Made by a program: the position numbers and the translations under genes
Assembly: GCF_023740735.1 (NCBI RefSeq)
Contig: NZ_JAMRXH010000014.1
Coordinates: 62,001-126,000 of the forward strand
Length of the DNA stretch: 64,000 bases
Direction of reading: 5' to 3'
Source of the DNA: Nocardia sp. CDC159
GTDB lineage: Bacteria; Actinomycetota; Actinomycetes; Mycobacteriales; Mycobacteriaceae
Notes under the pieces: generated by a model
Seen by the model: the letters and a program-made list of their open reading frames with translations, nothing else
Databases searched by the model: none
What the model was told of the DNA's origin: nothing
Part shown: positions 17,572 to 26,585 of the stretch, piece after piece
Layout: every line of letters begins with the position of its first letter
How positions within the stretch are numbered: position 1 is the stretch's first letter

Positions 17572-19176
17572 CTACCGATACCCGTAGGGCTGACCGCCCG
17601 TGGAGATCGCGACGCCCTGCAGATGCGAGGCGCGCAGCGCGGGATAGTTGGCCTCGCCGAAGACGCCGCCGGTGACCCCGGTGCCGCCGTGCGAGGGCAG
17701 CGGCGCGGTGAAGGCGATATGGGATTCGTTGACCTTGAGCAGGCCGCCGTTGCGCACATTCGCCACATAGCGGTCGATGACCCGGGAGTCGGTGGCCCAC
17801 AGCGAGTTCCGTAGTCCGTAGCGGTTGGTGTCGACGAATTCCAGGCAGGCCGTCAGCAGGTGCTCGTCGTCGCCGGGTTCGGGCACGATCACCGGAATCA
17901 GGGGGAAGAAGGTCTCCTCTCGCACGGCGAGCAATTCGCGGGCCGCGCTCAGCCCGTCGACCCGAAGGACGGTGGGGCGCAGAAAGAATCCGGCGGCATC
18001 GGCCGAGCCGTCCAAATGCATGCTGGTCCCGCCCGTGACGACGGTCGCGCCGCGGTCGACGGCGTCGGCGAGGACGGCATGGAACCGGTCGTGCCGCAGC
18101 ACCGGGGCCAGCACCACGCCCTCGGCATCCGGATATCCCGGCCGCATCGCCTCGGCCAGCGCGACCACCCGGGCGAGCAGTTCGTCGGCTACCGCGGGAT
18201 GGACGAGCACCTGATTCGGGATCATGCACAGCTGTCCGGAACCGAAGAAGCTCTCGGTCACCGCGCGGGCCGCCGCGTCGAGATCGGCGTCGCGCCAGAC
18301 CAGCACCACATCGTTGCCCGCCAGCTCGAGGATCGGCTTCTTCCCCGCGGCGACGCAACGTTTTTCCAGCTCCAGGCCGGAGGCGACGCCGCCGAAGTAC
18401 ATGATGTCGTCGACCTTCGGGCTCTGCAGCCACTGCCGCAGCAGCCGCTCCGGATCCGCGCACAGCGAATTCACCGTGCCGGGCGGGGCGCCGACCGCGG
18501 CCAACGCCGGGGCCACGATCTCGCGCAGCGCGTAGGTCACCCCGAGCGGTGCCGCGCGCGGGGCGCGCACCACGATCGCATTGCCCGCGACCACCGCGGT
18601 GGCGGCCAGCAGCGCGCTCGACATCGGCGCGTTCGCGGGCGGATGCACACACACCACCCCGTCGGCGCAGCGGCGGATCAGGCGCAGGCGACCGTCGCCG
18701 GTGCGGTACTCGGCGCACAGCTGCCCGCGCAGGAATTCGCGGGTGGCGCGCTCGGTGGCCTGCAGGAACCCGTCGAACTCCCAGCGCGCCAGCTCGAGCG
18801 GATGTCCCTCCAGGGTGAGCATCCGGACGATCTCGTCTGCCCTGTCCAGCAACAGTTCCCGGGATCGGGCCAGGAATTCCACCCGATCGGCGACCGGGGC
18901 CGCCCGCCAGCGCGCGGCGGCCTCGGCGGCCATCGCCAGCGCCCGCGCGGCGATTCGATCGTCGGCGACCGCGACGCGGCCGACCACCACGCCCGGCGGC
19001 GCCGCCGACAGCGGCACCGCGCCGCGATCGAGGTCGCGTTTGAGCCGCAGGCTCGTGAACGAGTCCTCCAAGATCGCGCGCGCGGACAGCACGTGCACCC
19101 AGGTGCCGCTGTCGATGTCCTCGCCGCCCACCTGGCTGGGATATGTGAGTACCTGCGTACGCTGCGCCGTCGTCAT
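17572..19176 (-). CDS. Aldehyde dehydrogenase superfamily protein
   Basis: A 534-residue NAD(P)-dependent aldehyde dehydrogenase. Catalytic Cys317 lies in FFGSGQLCMIPNQ and the general-base Glu284 in PILELAGND. The ~70-residue N-terminal extension before the Rossmann fold is longer than usual. The start is taken at ATG 19176; a GTG at 19203 is possible. It is the first gene of the operon ALDH-acyl-CoA dehydrogenase-aminotransferase-START-MmgE/PrpD, all spaced by less than 10 bp. A short set of 11-bp-phased repeats lies just upstream. Confidence 0.85.
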   Translation of the reverse strand: MTTAQRTQVLTYPSQVGGEDIDSGTWVHVLSARAILEDSFTSLRLKRDLDRGAVPLSAAPPGVVVGRVAVADDRIAARALAMAAEAAARWRAAPVADRVEFLARSRELLLDRADEIVRMLTLEGHPLELARWEFDGFLQATERATREFLRGQLCAEYRTGDGRLRLIRRCADGVVCVHPPANAPMSSALLAATAVVAGNAIVVRAPRAAPLGVTYALREIVAPALAAVGAPPGTVNSLCADPERLLRQWLQSPKVDDIMYFGGVASGLELEKRCVAAGKKPILELAGNDVVLVWRDADLDAAARAVTESFFGSGQLCMIPNQVLVHPAVADELLARVVALAEAMRPGYPDAEGVVLAPVLRHDRFHAVLADAVDRGATVVTGGTSMHLDGSADAAGFFLRPTVLRVDGLSAARELLAVREETFFPLIPVIVPEPGDDEHLLTACLEFVDTNRYGLRNSLWATDSRVIDRYVANVRNGGLLKVNESHIAFTAPLPSHGGTGVTGGVFGEANYPALRASHLQGVAISTGGQPYGYR

Positions 19177-19202
19177 CGTGACCGCGAGCCTGCCGGGCGG
19201 CA

Positions 19203-19229
19203 CTGAAATGTTGCTGACCTATTGCTGAC
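19203..19229. promoter_or_regulatory. 11-bp-phased repeats, candidate SARP-type operator
   Basis: TTGCTGAC occurs at 19211-19218 and again at 19222-19229, and the core CTGA is also at 19203-19206, giving three copies at an exact 11-bp period. SARP regulators bind short direct repeats on one helix face with this spacing. The site lies in the 142-bp divergent gap between the ALDH operon and the DUF2156 operon, and a SARP gene is present at 22865. No clear -10 box is seen at the expected distance on either strand, so this is only a candidate. Confidence 0.35.
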
Positions 19230-19318
19230 ATGCCAATTCGCCCGGATCAGCCGCCCGTCAGGCGCGCCTGCGAGGCTACTGCCACTGTCGCACACCTCGC
19301 CGAAAGGGCCGCTCGAAG

Positions 19319-20320
19319 GTGGTTTCATCGGATGTCACGCCGCGCTGGACGGATGCCCGCATTGATGTTCTCCAGAGGTATGCCGACAACCCGAGCGCCT
19401 TCTTGGCCCTCAATCACGACAACGCGGTGTTCACCGCCGGTGACCACAGCGGCTTCATCTGCTATCGGACCTGGGGGCGATACCTGATCCAATTCGGCGG
19501 CCCCTTCGCCGCGCCGGAACGGCGGGCGGAGCTGCTGCGCAGATTCCTGGGCCATGCGGCCGACGCCCGGAAAAGGGTGGTGGCCGTGCAGTTGCCCCAT
19601 GCCGATGCCGCCCTGTACGCCGATCTCGGCATGCCGGTCAACCAGATCGGCGCGTCCTATGCGGTGGCGCTCGATCAGACCGAATTGGCGGGCAAGCGCT
19701 TCGTACGGCTGCGCAACAAGATTTCCCGGGCGCAGCGGGCCGGGCTCGTGATCGAACAGGTCGATGCGGCGCGGCACCGAGCGGCGCTGGCCGAGATCGA
19801 CCAGCGCTGGCTGCGCGCGAAGGGGCCGCGCGCCAAGCCGCTGCGCTTGCTGGTCGGTGAGATCGGCGGTCCCGCACAGCGGTTACGGCGACTGTTCCTC
19901 GCGACGATCGGCGGGCGACCGGTCGGCTACGTCTCCTACAGTCCGGTCTACGGCGCCCATCGCGGCTGGCTGCACGATCTGAGCCGCCGCGTTCCCGAGG
20001 CGGTGCCCGGGGTCATGGAGGCGGTGAACTTCAATGCCATGCGCGCCTTCCGCCGAGAGGGCGCCGCCTGGCTGCACTTCGGCTTCACCCCCTTCACCGG
20101 TCTTGACCCCGCCCTCGAACTGCCGACCGCGAGCCGGATCACCGCGCGCGCGATCCGGCTGCTCGCCGACCACGGCGACCGCGTCTACCCGTCCCGCAGC
20201 CAACTCGAATACAAGCTGAAATGGCAACCGGCACTGGTCTTTCCCGAATATCTCGCCGTCGACCGACGACTCACCCCCGCAGCGGTCTGGAGCCTGCTGC
20301 GGGCGACCAACGCGCTGTGA
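19319..20320 (+). CDS. DUF2156/phosphatidylglycerol lysyltransferase-like acyltransferase
   Basis: A 333-residue protein resembling the C-terminal soluble domain of MprF and LysX: a tandem GNAT-like fold with AFLALNHDNAVFTAGDHSGF near the start, IGASYAVALDQTELAGKRF and KISRAQRAGL in the middle, and YVSYSPVYGAHRGWLHDLSRR then NFNAMRAFRREGAAWLHFGF later. MprF proteins move lysine or alanine from tRNA to phosphatidylglycerol; this protein lacks the membrane flippase part, so the acceptor may be another lipid or metabolite. GTG start at 19319. Its stop overlaps the next gene as GTGA. Confidence 0.78.
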   Translation: MVSSDVTPRWTDARIDVLQRYADNPSAFLALNHDNAVFTAGDHSGFICYRTWGRYLIQFGGPFAAPERRAELLRRFLGHAADARKRVVAVQLPHADAALYADLGMPVNQIGASYAVALDQTELAGKRFVRLRNKISRAQRAGLVIEQVDAARHRAALAEIDQRWLRAKGPRAKPLRLLVGEIGGPAQRLRRLFLATIGGRPVGYVSYSPVYGAHRGWLHDLSRRVPEAVPGVMEAVNFNAMRAFRREGAAWLHFGFTPFTGLDPALELPTASRITARAIRLLADHGDRVYPSRSQLEYKLKWQPALVFPEYLAVDRRLTPAAVWSLLRATNAL

Positions 20321-21300
20321 GCGGCCCGCTCACCGTCCTCGCGATCGTCAATCCGGCGGCGGGCGGGAATCCGCGGGCGATCGTGCGCACGCTCGCGGAG
20401 GCCAGCACGGTCACCGTGCGCATGACGCGGCCCGCGGCGGCGGCGACCGTGGCCGTTGTGGTCGAACAGGTGCTGGCCGACTGGCCGGATGTGGTGGTCG
20501 CCGTGGGCGGGGACGGCACCGCCGGACAGGTGGCCGCCGCGCTCGCGGCGCTGGACGAACTCGTCGGACAGGCGCCCGCCCTGTTGATCGCGCCGGGCGG
20601 CACCGGCAATTCCAGCTACCGCGGACTCTGGGGACAACGCGACTGGGCGGAGGTCGTGCGCACGGCCCTGGTGCCCCGACCCGCCTGGCGGGCCATCGAT
20701 CTGGCCCGCCTCGAGGAATTCGACGCGCCCGTACTGCTCGGCGCCGCGGCCGGGCTGCTGCCCGCCACCCTGCTGGCCGCCGCCGAACTGCCGGGCAGTG
20801 GGCGCGATCTGCTGTTGCGCGCGACCGTCGCCGCCGCGGCGGCCTACGATCCGTTCCCCGCCCGGGTGATCGTCGACGACCAGGTACTGGTCGAGGACCG
20901 CATCGTGGTCGCGAACATCGGCGGCATGCGCCACCGCGGCGGGGATTTCCGGTTACTGCCGCATTCGGTGCTCGACGACGGCCGCCTCGACGTCTGTGTG
21001 GCCACGGCCGCGGTCGATCTGCCCGAACTGTTCCGTGCGGCGTTCACCGGCGCGGTCGACGAGCTGCCCGGCGTGCACTACGGCCGCGGTGGCCGAATTC
21101 GCCTGCAACGCACCGACGGCGAGCCGCTGCTGGTCGAGCACGACGGCGAACTGATGCCGCGCACGCACACCGGCTACGGCCTGCACGTGCTGCCGCGGGC
21201 GCTGCACGTCCTTATCCCCGATCCACCGCCCGACGCACTCCCACCACGACCCCGAAACGAGGTGACCGATGAAGGTCTTGCGCGATATGGACTGCGATGA
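20317..21300 (+). CDS. Diacylglycerol kinase-like lipid kinase
   Basis: A 327-residue protein of the diacylglycerol/sphingosine kinase (DgkB/YegS) fold. Signature elements are VLAIVNPAAGG at the N-terminus, the nucleotide-binding VVAVGGDGTAGQV and APGGTGNSS. Such enzymes phosphorylate diacylglycerol or related lipids at the membrane. The GTG at 20317 overlaps the upstream stop (GTGA), and the last 32 bp overlap the start of the monooxygenase gene, so three genes are translationally linked: acyltransferase-like, lipid kinase-like, flavin monooxygenase. Confidence 0.83.
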   Translation: MSGPLTVLAIVNPAAGGNPRAIVRTLAEASTVTVRMTRPAAAATVAVVVEQVLADWPDVVVAVGGDGTAGQVAAALAALDELVGQAPALLIAPGGTGNSSYRGLWGQRDWAEVVRTALVPRPAWRAIDLARLEEFDAPVLLGAAAGLLPATLLAAAELPGSGRDLLLRATVAAAAAYDPFPARVIVDDQVLVEDRIVVANIGGMRHRGGDFRLLPHSVLDDGRLDVCVATAAVDLPELFRAAFTGAVDELPGVHYGRGGRIRLQRTDGEPLLVEHDGELMPRTHTGYGLHVLPRALHVLIPDPPPDALPPRPRNEVTDEGLARYGLR

Positions 21301-22798
21301 CTCGGCTTTCAGCTATCCCGATGTCCTGATCGTCGGCGCCGGCCTGGCCGGGCTGGGCATGGGTGTCGGCCTGCGGCAGGCGGGCATCGACGACTTCGTC
21401 ATCCTGGAGAAGGCGAGCGAGGTCGGCGGCACCTGGCGGTCCAACACCTATCCCGGCTGCGCCTGTGACGTCATGTCGATGATGTACTCCTATTCCTTCG
21501 CCCCGCACACCGGCTGGAGCAAGCTCTACGCCGAACAGCCGGAAATCCTCGACTACGCCCGCCGGGTGGTGAAGGATTTCGCCCTCGAGCCGCATCTGCG
21601 CTTCGACTCCGAGGTGGTGTCCTACGAATTCGACGACGCCGTGGACCGCTGGTGGGTGCGCACCCGCGGCGGCGAGCTCTACTGCCCACGCGTCGTCGTA
21701 CTGTGCCACGGCGCGCTGCACCGACCGAACATTCCCGAGTTTCCCGGGCGCGACCGGTTCAGCGGTCCGATCGTGCACACCGCCGAATGGGACTCCTCGA
21801 TCGATGTGACCGACAAGCGGGTGGCGGTGATCGGCACGGGAGCCAGTGCGGTACAACTGGTTCCGGCCATCGCCGGGCAGGCCGCACACGTCGAGGTCTT
21901 CCAGCGCACCCCGCACTGGGTGCTGCCCAAGCTCAACCGGACGATCGGCGACCGGGAGCGCCGCCTGCTGACGCGGGTGCCCGGCCTGCGGGCGCTGTAT
22001 CGCAATATCGCCTTCTGGACGCACGAGATCCCGGTGGCCGGATTCCTGCATCCACGGCTGCTGCCGGTGTTGCGCTGGGCGGCGCTGCGGACGCTGCGCA
22101 AGCAGGTGCCCGATCCGGCCCTGCGGGCCAAGCTGATTCCCGACTACACCATCGGCTGTAAGCGGATCCTGCTGACCAGCGACTACTACCCGACCCTCGC
22201 CCGGCCCGACGTCGATCTGGTCACCGCCGCGATCGCGGCCTTCGAGTCGGGCGGCGTCCGCACCGCCGACGGCGTCCTGCACGAGGCCGACCTGATCGTG
22301 CTGGCCACCGGCTTCGACACCGACAACCGCTGCGCCCGAGAACATATCGTCGGCCGCGACGGGATCACCATTCAGCAGGCCTGGCGCGACGGCGTGCAGG
22401 CGTATCTGGGCATGAGCGTGTCCGGCTTCCCCAACCTGTTCCTGGTGATGGGGCCGAACTCCGGTGGCGGCGCGCAGTCGATCCTGTTCGTGATCGAGGC
22501 GCAGATCCGCTACATCGTCAAATGCCTGCATCTGCTGCGACGGGGCGGCGCGACCCGCATCGAGGTGCGCCCCGAGGTGCAGCGGGGCTTCAACGAGCGC
22601 TTGCACGCCAAACTCTCCCGTTCGGTATGGAATTCGGGCGGCTGCGCCAGCTGGTTCCTCGATCACACCGGTAACAATCGGCAGTGCTGGCCCGGAACCG
22701 GAACCAGCTATTGGTGGGCGACTCGCACTCCCAAGGCCCGTTCATTCCGACTCACACGCGAGTCGTCGTTGCACGCCGTAGAAAACCAGCGGTGCTAG
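21269..22798 (+). CDS. Baeyer-Villiger-type flavin monooxygenase
   Basis: A 509-residue FAD/NADPH monooxygenase. It has two dinucleotide folds (GAGLAGLG at ~23-30 and GTGASA at ~190-195) and the Baeyer-Villiger fingerprint FxGxxxHTxxW as FSGPIVHTAEW (164-174). These enzymes insert oxygen next to a carbonyl or oxidise heteroatoms in lipids, steroids or polyketides. Its first 32 bp overlap the lipid kinase gene. A SARP regulator follows within ~65 bp, which suggests a small biosynthetic or lipid-modifying locus. Confidence 0.87.
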   Translation: MKVLRDMDCDDSAFSYPDVLIVGAGLAGLGMGVGLRQAGIDDFVILEKASEVGGTWRSNTYPGCACDVMSMMYSYSFAPHTGWSKLYAEQPEILDYARRVVKDFALEPHLRFDSEVVSYEFDDAVDRWWVRTRGGELYCPRVVVLCHGALHRPNIPEFPGRDRFSGPIVHTAEWDSSIDVTDKRVAVIGTGASAVQLVPAIAGQAAHVEVFQRTPHWVLPKLNRTIGDRERRLLTRVPGLRALYRNIAFWTHEIPVAGFLHPRLLPVLRWAALRTLRKQVPDPALRAKLIPDYTIGCKRILLTSDYYPTLARPDVDLVTAAIAAFESGGVRTADGVLHEADLIVLATGFDTDNRCAREHIVGRDGITIQQAWRDGVQAYLGMSVSGFPNLFLVMGPNSGGGAQSILFVIEAQIRYIVKCLHLLRRGGATRIEVRPEVQRGFNERLHAKLSRSVWNSGGCASWFLDHTGNNRQCWPGTGTSYWWATRTPKARSFRLTRESSLHAVENQRC

Positions 22799-22864
22799 CA
22801 TTCGCAGGCGAAGGGGTCTCGGTGCAGTAACGGCTTCAGCACGTACTGGATGATGGGGCGATGT

Positions 22865-23593
22865 ATGGCGACAACCAATATTTCGGTGCTCGGTCCGGTG
22901 CAGATCGCACTGGACGGAGTTGAGGCCCCCCTGTCGGGCAGGAAGTTGCGCAGTATCGTGGCAATTCTTGCGATTCGGCCGGGTGAGTGGATGCGCCGCG
23001 ACGAACTCATCGAGGAACTGCAACTGTCCGGAACCACGGATGCGGTCAATGCGCTGCACGCGCATATCGCACGATTGCGAAAGTGGTTCGGCGCAAACAA
23101 TCTCGCACCGGATCTACTGGAAACCGCCGCATCGAACTATCGGCTCAATATCGACCACGCCTGCGTGGACGCCCACCGATTCTCCGAGCAGGTCGATCAT
23201 GCGCTGGCATTGGGCACCTCGGCCCGTTCGGTGGTGGCGGCGATGCTGGAGGACTCGCTGAAACTGTGGCGCGGCGACGCCCTCGCCGACGTCTCGGATG
23301 GGCCGGTGGTGGCGGCGCACGCCGATCAGCTGCATCAGCTGCGCGCCGTCGCCCGCGAGGCCCTGCTGGATTCGTGGATCGCCCTGGAGAACTACCAGAA
23401 GGTGATCGTCAACTCCAAGACCTTCATCGCCGCCGATCCGTTCAACGAGCGACTATGGGAAATGCTGCTCATCGCGCTGAAGAGCTCGGGCCGCCGGGCC
23501 GAGGCGGTGGAGGCGTTCCGTAATCTGCGGCGAATTCTGGACAGCGAGTTGGGTATTCAGCCCAGCGATAGGCTGCGCGCGGTATTGGTGTAG
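22865..23593 (+). CDS. SARP/AfsR-type transcriptional activator (BTAD)
   Basis: A 242-residue regulator with an OmpR-like winged helix (~5-95, ISVLGPVQIALDG; LHAHIARLRKWFG is the recognition part) and a bacterial transcriptional activation domain (~100-240). This is the short SARP form without ATPase or TPR modules, usually a pathway-specific activator of specialised metabolism. Three ATGs are possible (22850, 22853, 22865); the last has GGGG six bases upstream. A strong hairpin terminator follows. The nearest likely targets are the divergent operons at ~19.2 kb. Confidence 0.83.
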   Translation: MATTNISVLGPVQIALDGVEAPLSGRKLRSIVAILAIRPGEWMRRDELIEELQLSGTTDAVNALHAHIARLRKWFGANNLAPDLLETAASNYRLNIDHACVDAHRFSEQVDHALALGTSARSVVAAMLEDSLKLWRGDALADVSDGPVVAAHADQLHQLRAVAREALLDSWIALENYQKVIVNSKTFIAADPFNERLWEMLLIALKSSGRRAEAVEAFRNLRRILDSELGIQPSDRLRAVLV

Positions 23594-23611
23594 TACCCCA
23601 GATGACAAACG

Positions 23612-23645
23612 GCCCGGCCGAGCGAACTCGGCCGGGCTGTTTTCG
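23612..23645 (+). terminator. Intrinsic terminator after the SARP gene
   Basis: A perfect 11-bp stem, GCCCGGCCGAG (23612-23622) and CTCGGCCGGGC (23627-23637), closes a CGAA tetraloop and is followed by TGTTTTCG. It ends the SARP transcript and, being symmetric, may also stop the convergent lipase-like transcript, whose stop codon is at 23655. Confidence 0.85.
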
Positions 23646-23654
23646 TTCACCTAC

Positions 23655-25088
23655 TCAGTTGCCGCCGTGTTCGGCGCTCGCATTGTTCGGTGTCGCCATG
23701 GTCGCGACGTCCACCGTGGTACACCCTCGCTGAGCGGGTATGCCGTCCATCCGCTCGGTGAGCCAGCGGTCCACCGACGGCTGCGCGAAGTACGGCAGGG
23801 TGATGGATTCACTGGCGTGGTCGCGCACATAGTGGATGCTCGCATCCGGATTTTCCCGGCAGTAGTTGTCCACCAGTTCGTTCGGCATCCGGACGGGGAC
23901 CACCCAGTCCAGGAACGGGGTGTAGTAGTACATCGGCATGTCCGGCATGGTGTTGCCCATCCGGTTCTCGTCGAGGATCCGCCGGACCAGCGGCTCCTGG
24001 AAGAAGTTCGGCGGCAGCGAGCCCTGCACGTTCTGAATCGGCACGATGGTGTTCGACCAGCCCATGCACCAGGTGCTGTGCCAGGCACGCATCACCTGAC
24101 CGAAGCCGTCCAAATTCTTGTTCAGATAGTCGTCCAGCTCGGGATATTCGCGGGACAGACCGATCAGACCGTCGAACATGGTCGGGGACGCGCCGTCGTT
24201 GATGTGGTAGTTGATCATCCCCTCCAGATCCGTCGGCGGACCGCCGACGGCCGCGCCCACGATATTCAGATCGGGCGCGTAGGACTGGCGCAGTTCCGCG
24301 GCGAACTGGGTCGGGATGGCGCCGCCCAGATGGCCCTGCATGGTCACCGGCGTGTGCCGCCCGTTGAGATCGAGCGGGTAGAAGTTCTCGGCGGCACGAA
24401 TGCTGTCGAGGGTGATCTGCCCGCTCAGCGGACCGGCCGCGAAAGCCGAGTAGGGACCCTGGAAATCGGGAATGTTGATGTCCCAGCCCTGCCGCAGCGC
24501 CTGCTGGAACGGCTGAATGAATTCGGCGAAGGGTTCGATCTGGCCCATGTAGTTGGCCGGGACCGACGCCAGCTGGAAATTGTAGGAGGGCGCGCAGTGC
24601 TCGGCGAGGGAGTCCTCCGGCACCTGGAAGGAGAACAGCTTCCGATCCGGCGCGTTGGGTCCGATCTTCGGCCGCACCACCGTCGTCACCGCCGGAATCG
24701 GCACGCCGCGACTGTTGTTCGAGCGGAACGACAGCTGCCAGGCGTCGACATCCAGCGGCCCGAAAACGCCCCAGCCCGCCAAATTGACCTTGCGCGCGGC
24801 AATGATCTGCCCGGGCTTCAGATCGACGAACCGTTCGGCCGGCGGATGATAGAACGGGTCGAACTCCGGCGCGGTCGGTGGAATCGGGAACGGCAACAAC
24901 GGGTCGACCGGGCCGGTATACATATCCGGATTGTCGGAAACGAATCCCGCGGGCGCCGCCCCGGGACCGTCCGGTGCACAGGGGCATTCGGGGGAGGCGG
25001 TGGCAATGGCGGCAAGTGCAACCTGAGCGACCGCAACCGCGGTCAATGCAAAACCGTGCCGATGCCGCCTTTTACGCATCGTGAACAT
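23655..25088 (-). CDS. Secretory lipase-family protein lacking the nucleophile Ser
   Basis: A 477-residue secreted protein of the secretory-lipase (LIP) family, with a signal peptide (~1-32) and the family's long N-terminal region (GWGVFGPLDVDAWQLSFRS). Active lipases have GYSGGA at the nucleophile turn; here the segment reads MQGHLGGAIPTQFAAEL, so the expected Ser is Leu254 (CTG). FLDWVVPV and the region around HASESI look like the places of the acid and the His. The protein may be a non-catalytic relative or may use another nucleophile. Start ATG 25088 follows AAGGAAGG. Confidence 0.78.
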   Translation of the reverse strand: MFTMRKRRHRHGFALTAVAVAQVALAAIATASPECPCAPDGPGAAPAGFVSDNPDMYTGPVDPLLPFPIPPTAPEFDPFYHPPAERFVDLKPGQIIAARKVNLAGWGVFGPLDVDAWQLSFRSNNSRGVPIPAVTTVVRPKIGPNAPDRKLFSFQVPEDSLAEHCAPSYNFQLASVPANYMGQIEPFAEFIQPFQQALRQGWDINIPDFQGPYSAFAAGPLSGQITLDSIRAAENFYPLDLNGRHTPVTMQGHLGGAIPTQFAAELRQSYAPDLNIVGAAVGGPPTDLEGMINYHINDGASPTMFDGLIGLSREYPELDDYLNKNLDGFGQVMRAWHSTWCMGWSNTIVPIQNVQGSLPPNFFQEPLVRRILDENRMGNTMPDMPMYYYTPFLDWVVPVRMPNELVDNYCRENPDASIHYVRDHASESITLPYFAQPSVDRWLTERMDGIPAQRGCTTVDVATMATPNNASAEHGGN

Positions 25089-25326
25089 TCAACCTTCCTT
25101 CGCAGATGTGCATGGAGGTTCGACGAGTTCGAGGTCGCGCTAGACCCTAGCAGCAGAAGTACGATTTCCGAGCGACACACCGTTGCGAATTGTGCGTGGC
25201 CGGTTGATATTAGGAATTTCCGATCAAAATCATTTGCCAGCGGTGTTGATACCCTTGGACGGCTATCGACCAGCAACGACACGCGTGCGTCAGCGGAATT
25301 TCAGATCTCCACGCTGTCATGTCGGG

Positions 25327-26541
25327 ATGACCGACCCGCAAACCCCCGTGGTGATCGGTGCCGGTCCGGCCGGGCTCGCGGCGGCCTGGACCCTGACCGA
25401 GGCCGGGGTGCGCCCGCTGATACTCGAACGGTCCGATCGGCCGTTCCACACCTGGCACGGCTACTACCCGTCGCTGCGGATGAATTCCTGGCGGCCACTG
25501 AGTTCGCTTCCGGGAATGCGACTTCCCGCGGCATACGGGCCGTGGCCCGGCCGCGCGGACTTCCTCGACTACGCCGGGCGCTACGTGCGCGCACTCGACC
25601 CGGATGTGCGCTACGGCACGGTGGCCGAGCGCATAGACCGCACCGGCGACCACTGGACCGTGCGCACCAGCTCCGGTGCCATCCGGACCGCGCACGTGGT
25701 GGTGGCGACCGGACTGCACCAGCGGCCGCACCTGCCGAACTGGCCCGGACGGGAGACCTACACACGGCAACTCACCCACGCCCGCGACTATCGGGGACCG
25801 CGACCCTACCGCGATCGCGACGTGTTGGTGGTGGGCTGCGGGCCGTCGGGCATCGATATCGCCGTCGAACTGGCCCGCTCCGGCGCCGCCCGGGTGCGGA
25901 TGGCGATCCGCAATCCGCCGTTGCTGTTTCGGCTCAGCCCGCTGACCTCGCTGCTGAGCCAGGCCGCCAAGCACTGGCCACTGCCGGAACCCCTCGTCGA
26001 CCGGGCCAGCCTGCTCCTGCATCGCCTGCAGTGGGGCGATCTCACGGCACTGGGCTTCGCACCCCCGCGCCACGGGATCGCCACCGCGCTGGCACGCACC
26101 GGGCACACCGCGGGCACGATCGACCGCGGCCTGGTCTCGGCGGTGAGCGGCGGTGCGATCGGGATCGTCTCGGCGGTCACGGCTTTCGCCCGCGACATGG
26201 TGGTGCTCGCCGATGGGACGACCATCCGCCCCGACGCGGTGATCGCGGCCACCGGCCAGCGCCCGGACCTGGTCGGGCTGGTGGGCCATCTGGGCGTGCT
26301 GGCCGAGGTGGGCGGCCGACCGCTGACGCACGGGGGCCGCCCCCTCGGGCACGCGCCCGGACTGTACTTCCTCGGCTATCGCGTCCCGTCCGGACAGCTG
26401 CCCGATCTGGCCCGCGACGCCCGCGCCATCGCCCGCGATGTCACCGGTTCGGGTCGCCTCGCCGAGGCGCGCCGCCGCGGCGCCCGGGCGCTGCGGCGCC
26501 GCTCCCACCCGGTCGCGGACCTGCTCGGCGCGCACCACTGA
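25327..26541 (+). CDS. FAD-dependent oxidoreductase/flavin monooxygenase-like
   Basis: A 404-residue flavoprotein with an FAD-binding GAGPAGLAAA near residue 10, FHTWHGYYPSLRMNSW, and an NADPH-binding VVGCGPSGIDIAVELA near residue 180, as in class B flavin monooxygenases and putative K+ uptake-type oxidoreductases. The Baeyer-Villiger fingerprint is not clear. The ATG at 25327 is chosen because the Rossmann motif then falls at the usual distance; the ribosome-binding site is weak. An MMPL gene follows after 44 bp in the same direction. Confidence 0.78.
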   Translation: MTDPQTPVVIGAGPAGLAAAWTLTEAGVRPLILERSDRPFHTWHGYYPSLRMNSWRPLSSLPGMRLPAAYGPWPGRADFLDYAGRYVRALDPDVRYGTVAERIDRTGDHWTVRTSSGAIRTAHVVVATGLHQRPHLPNWPGRETYTRQLTHARDYRGPRPYRDRDVLVVGCGPSGIDIAVELARSGAARVRMAIRNPPLLFRLSPLTSLLSQAAKHWPLPEPLVDRASLLLHRLQWGDLTALGFAPPRHGIATALARTGHTAGTIDRGLVSAVSGGAIGIVSAVTAFARDMVVLADGTTIRPDAVIAATGQRPDLVGLVGHLGVLAEVGGRPLTHGGRPLGHAPGLYFLGYRVPSGQLPDLARDARAIARDVTGSGRLAEARRRGARALRRRSHPVADLLGAHH

Positions 26542-26585
26542 CCATTCCTCGAAGCATGTGCCGCCCAACCGGATCGGAGGCGTTT

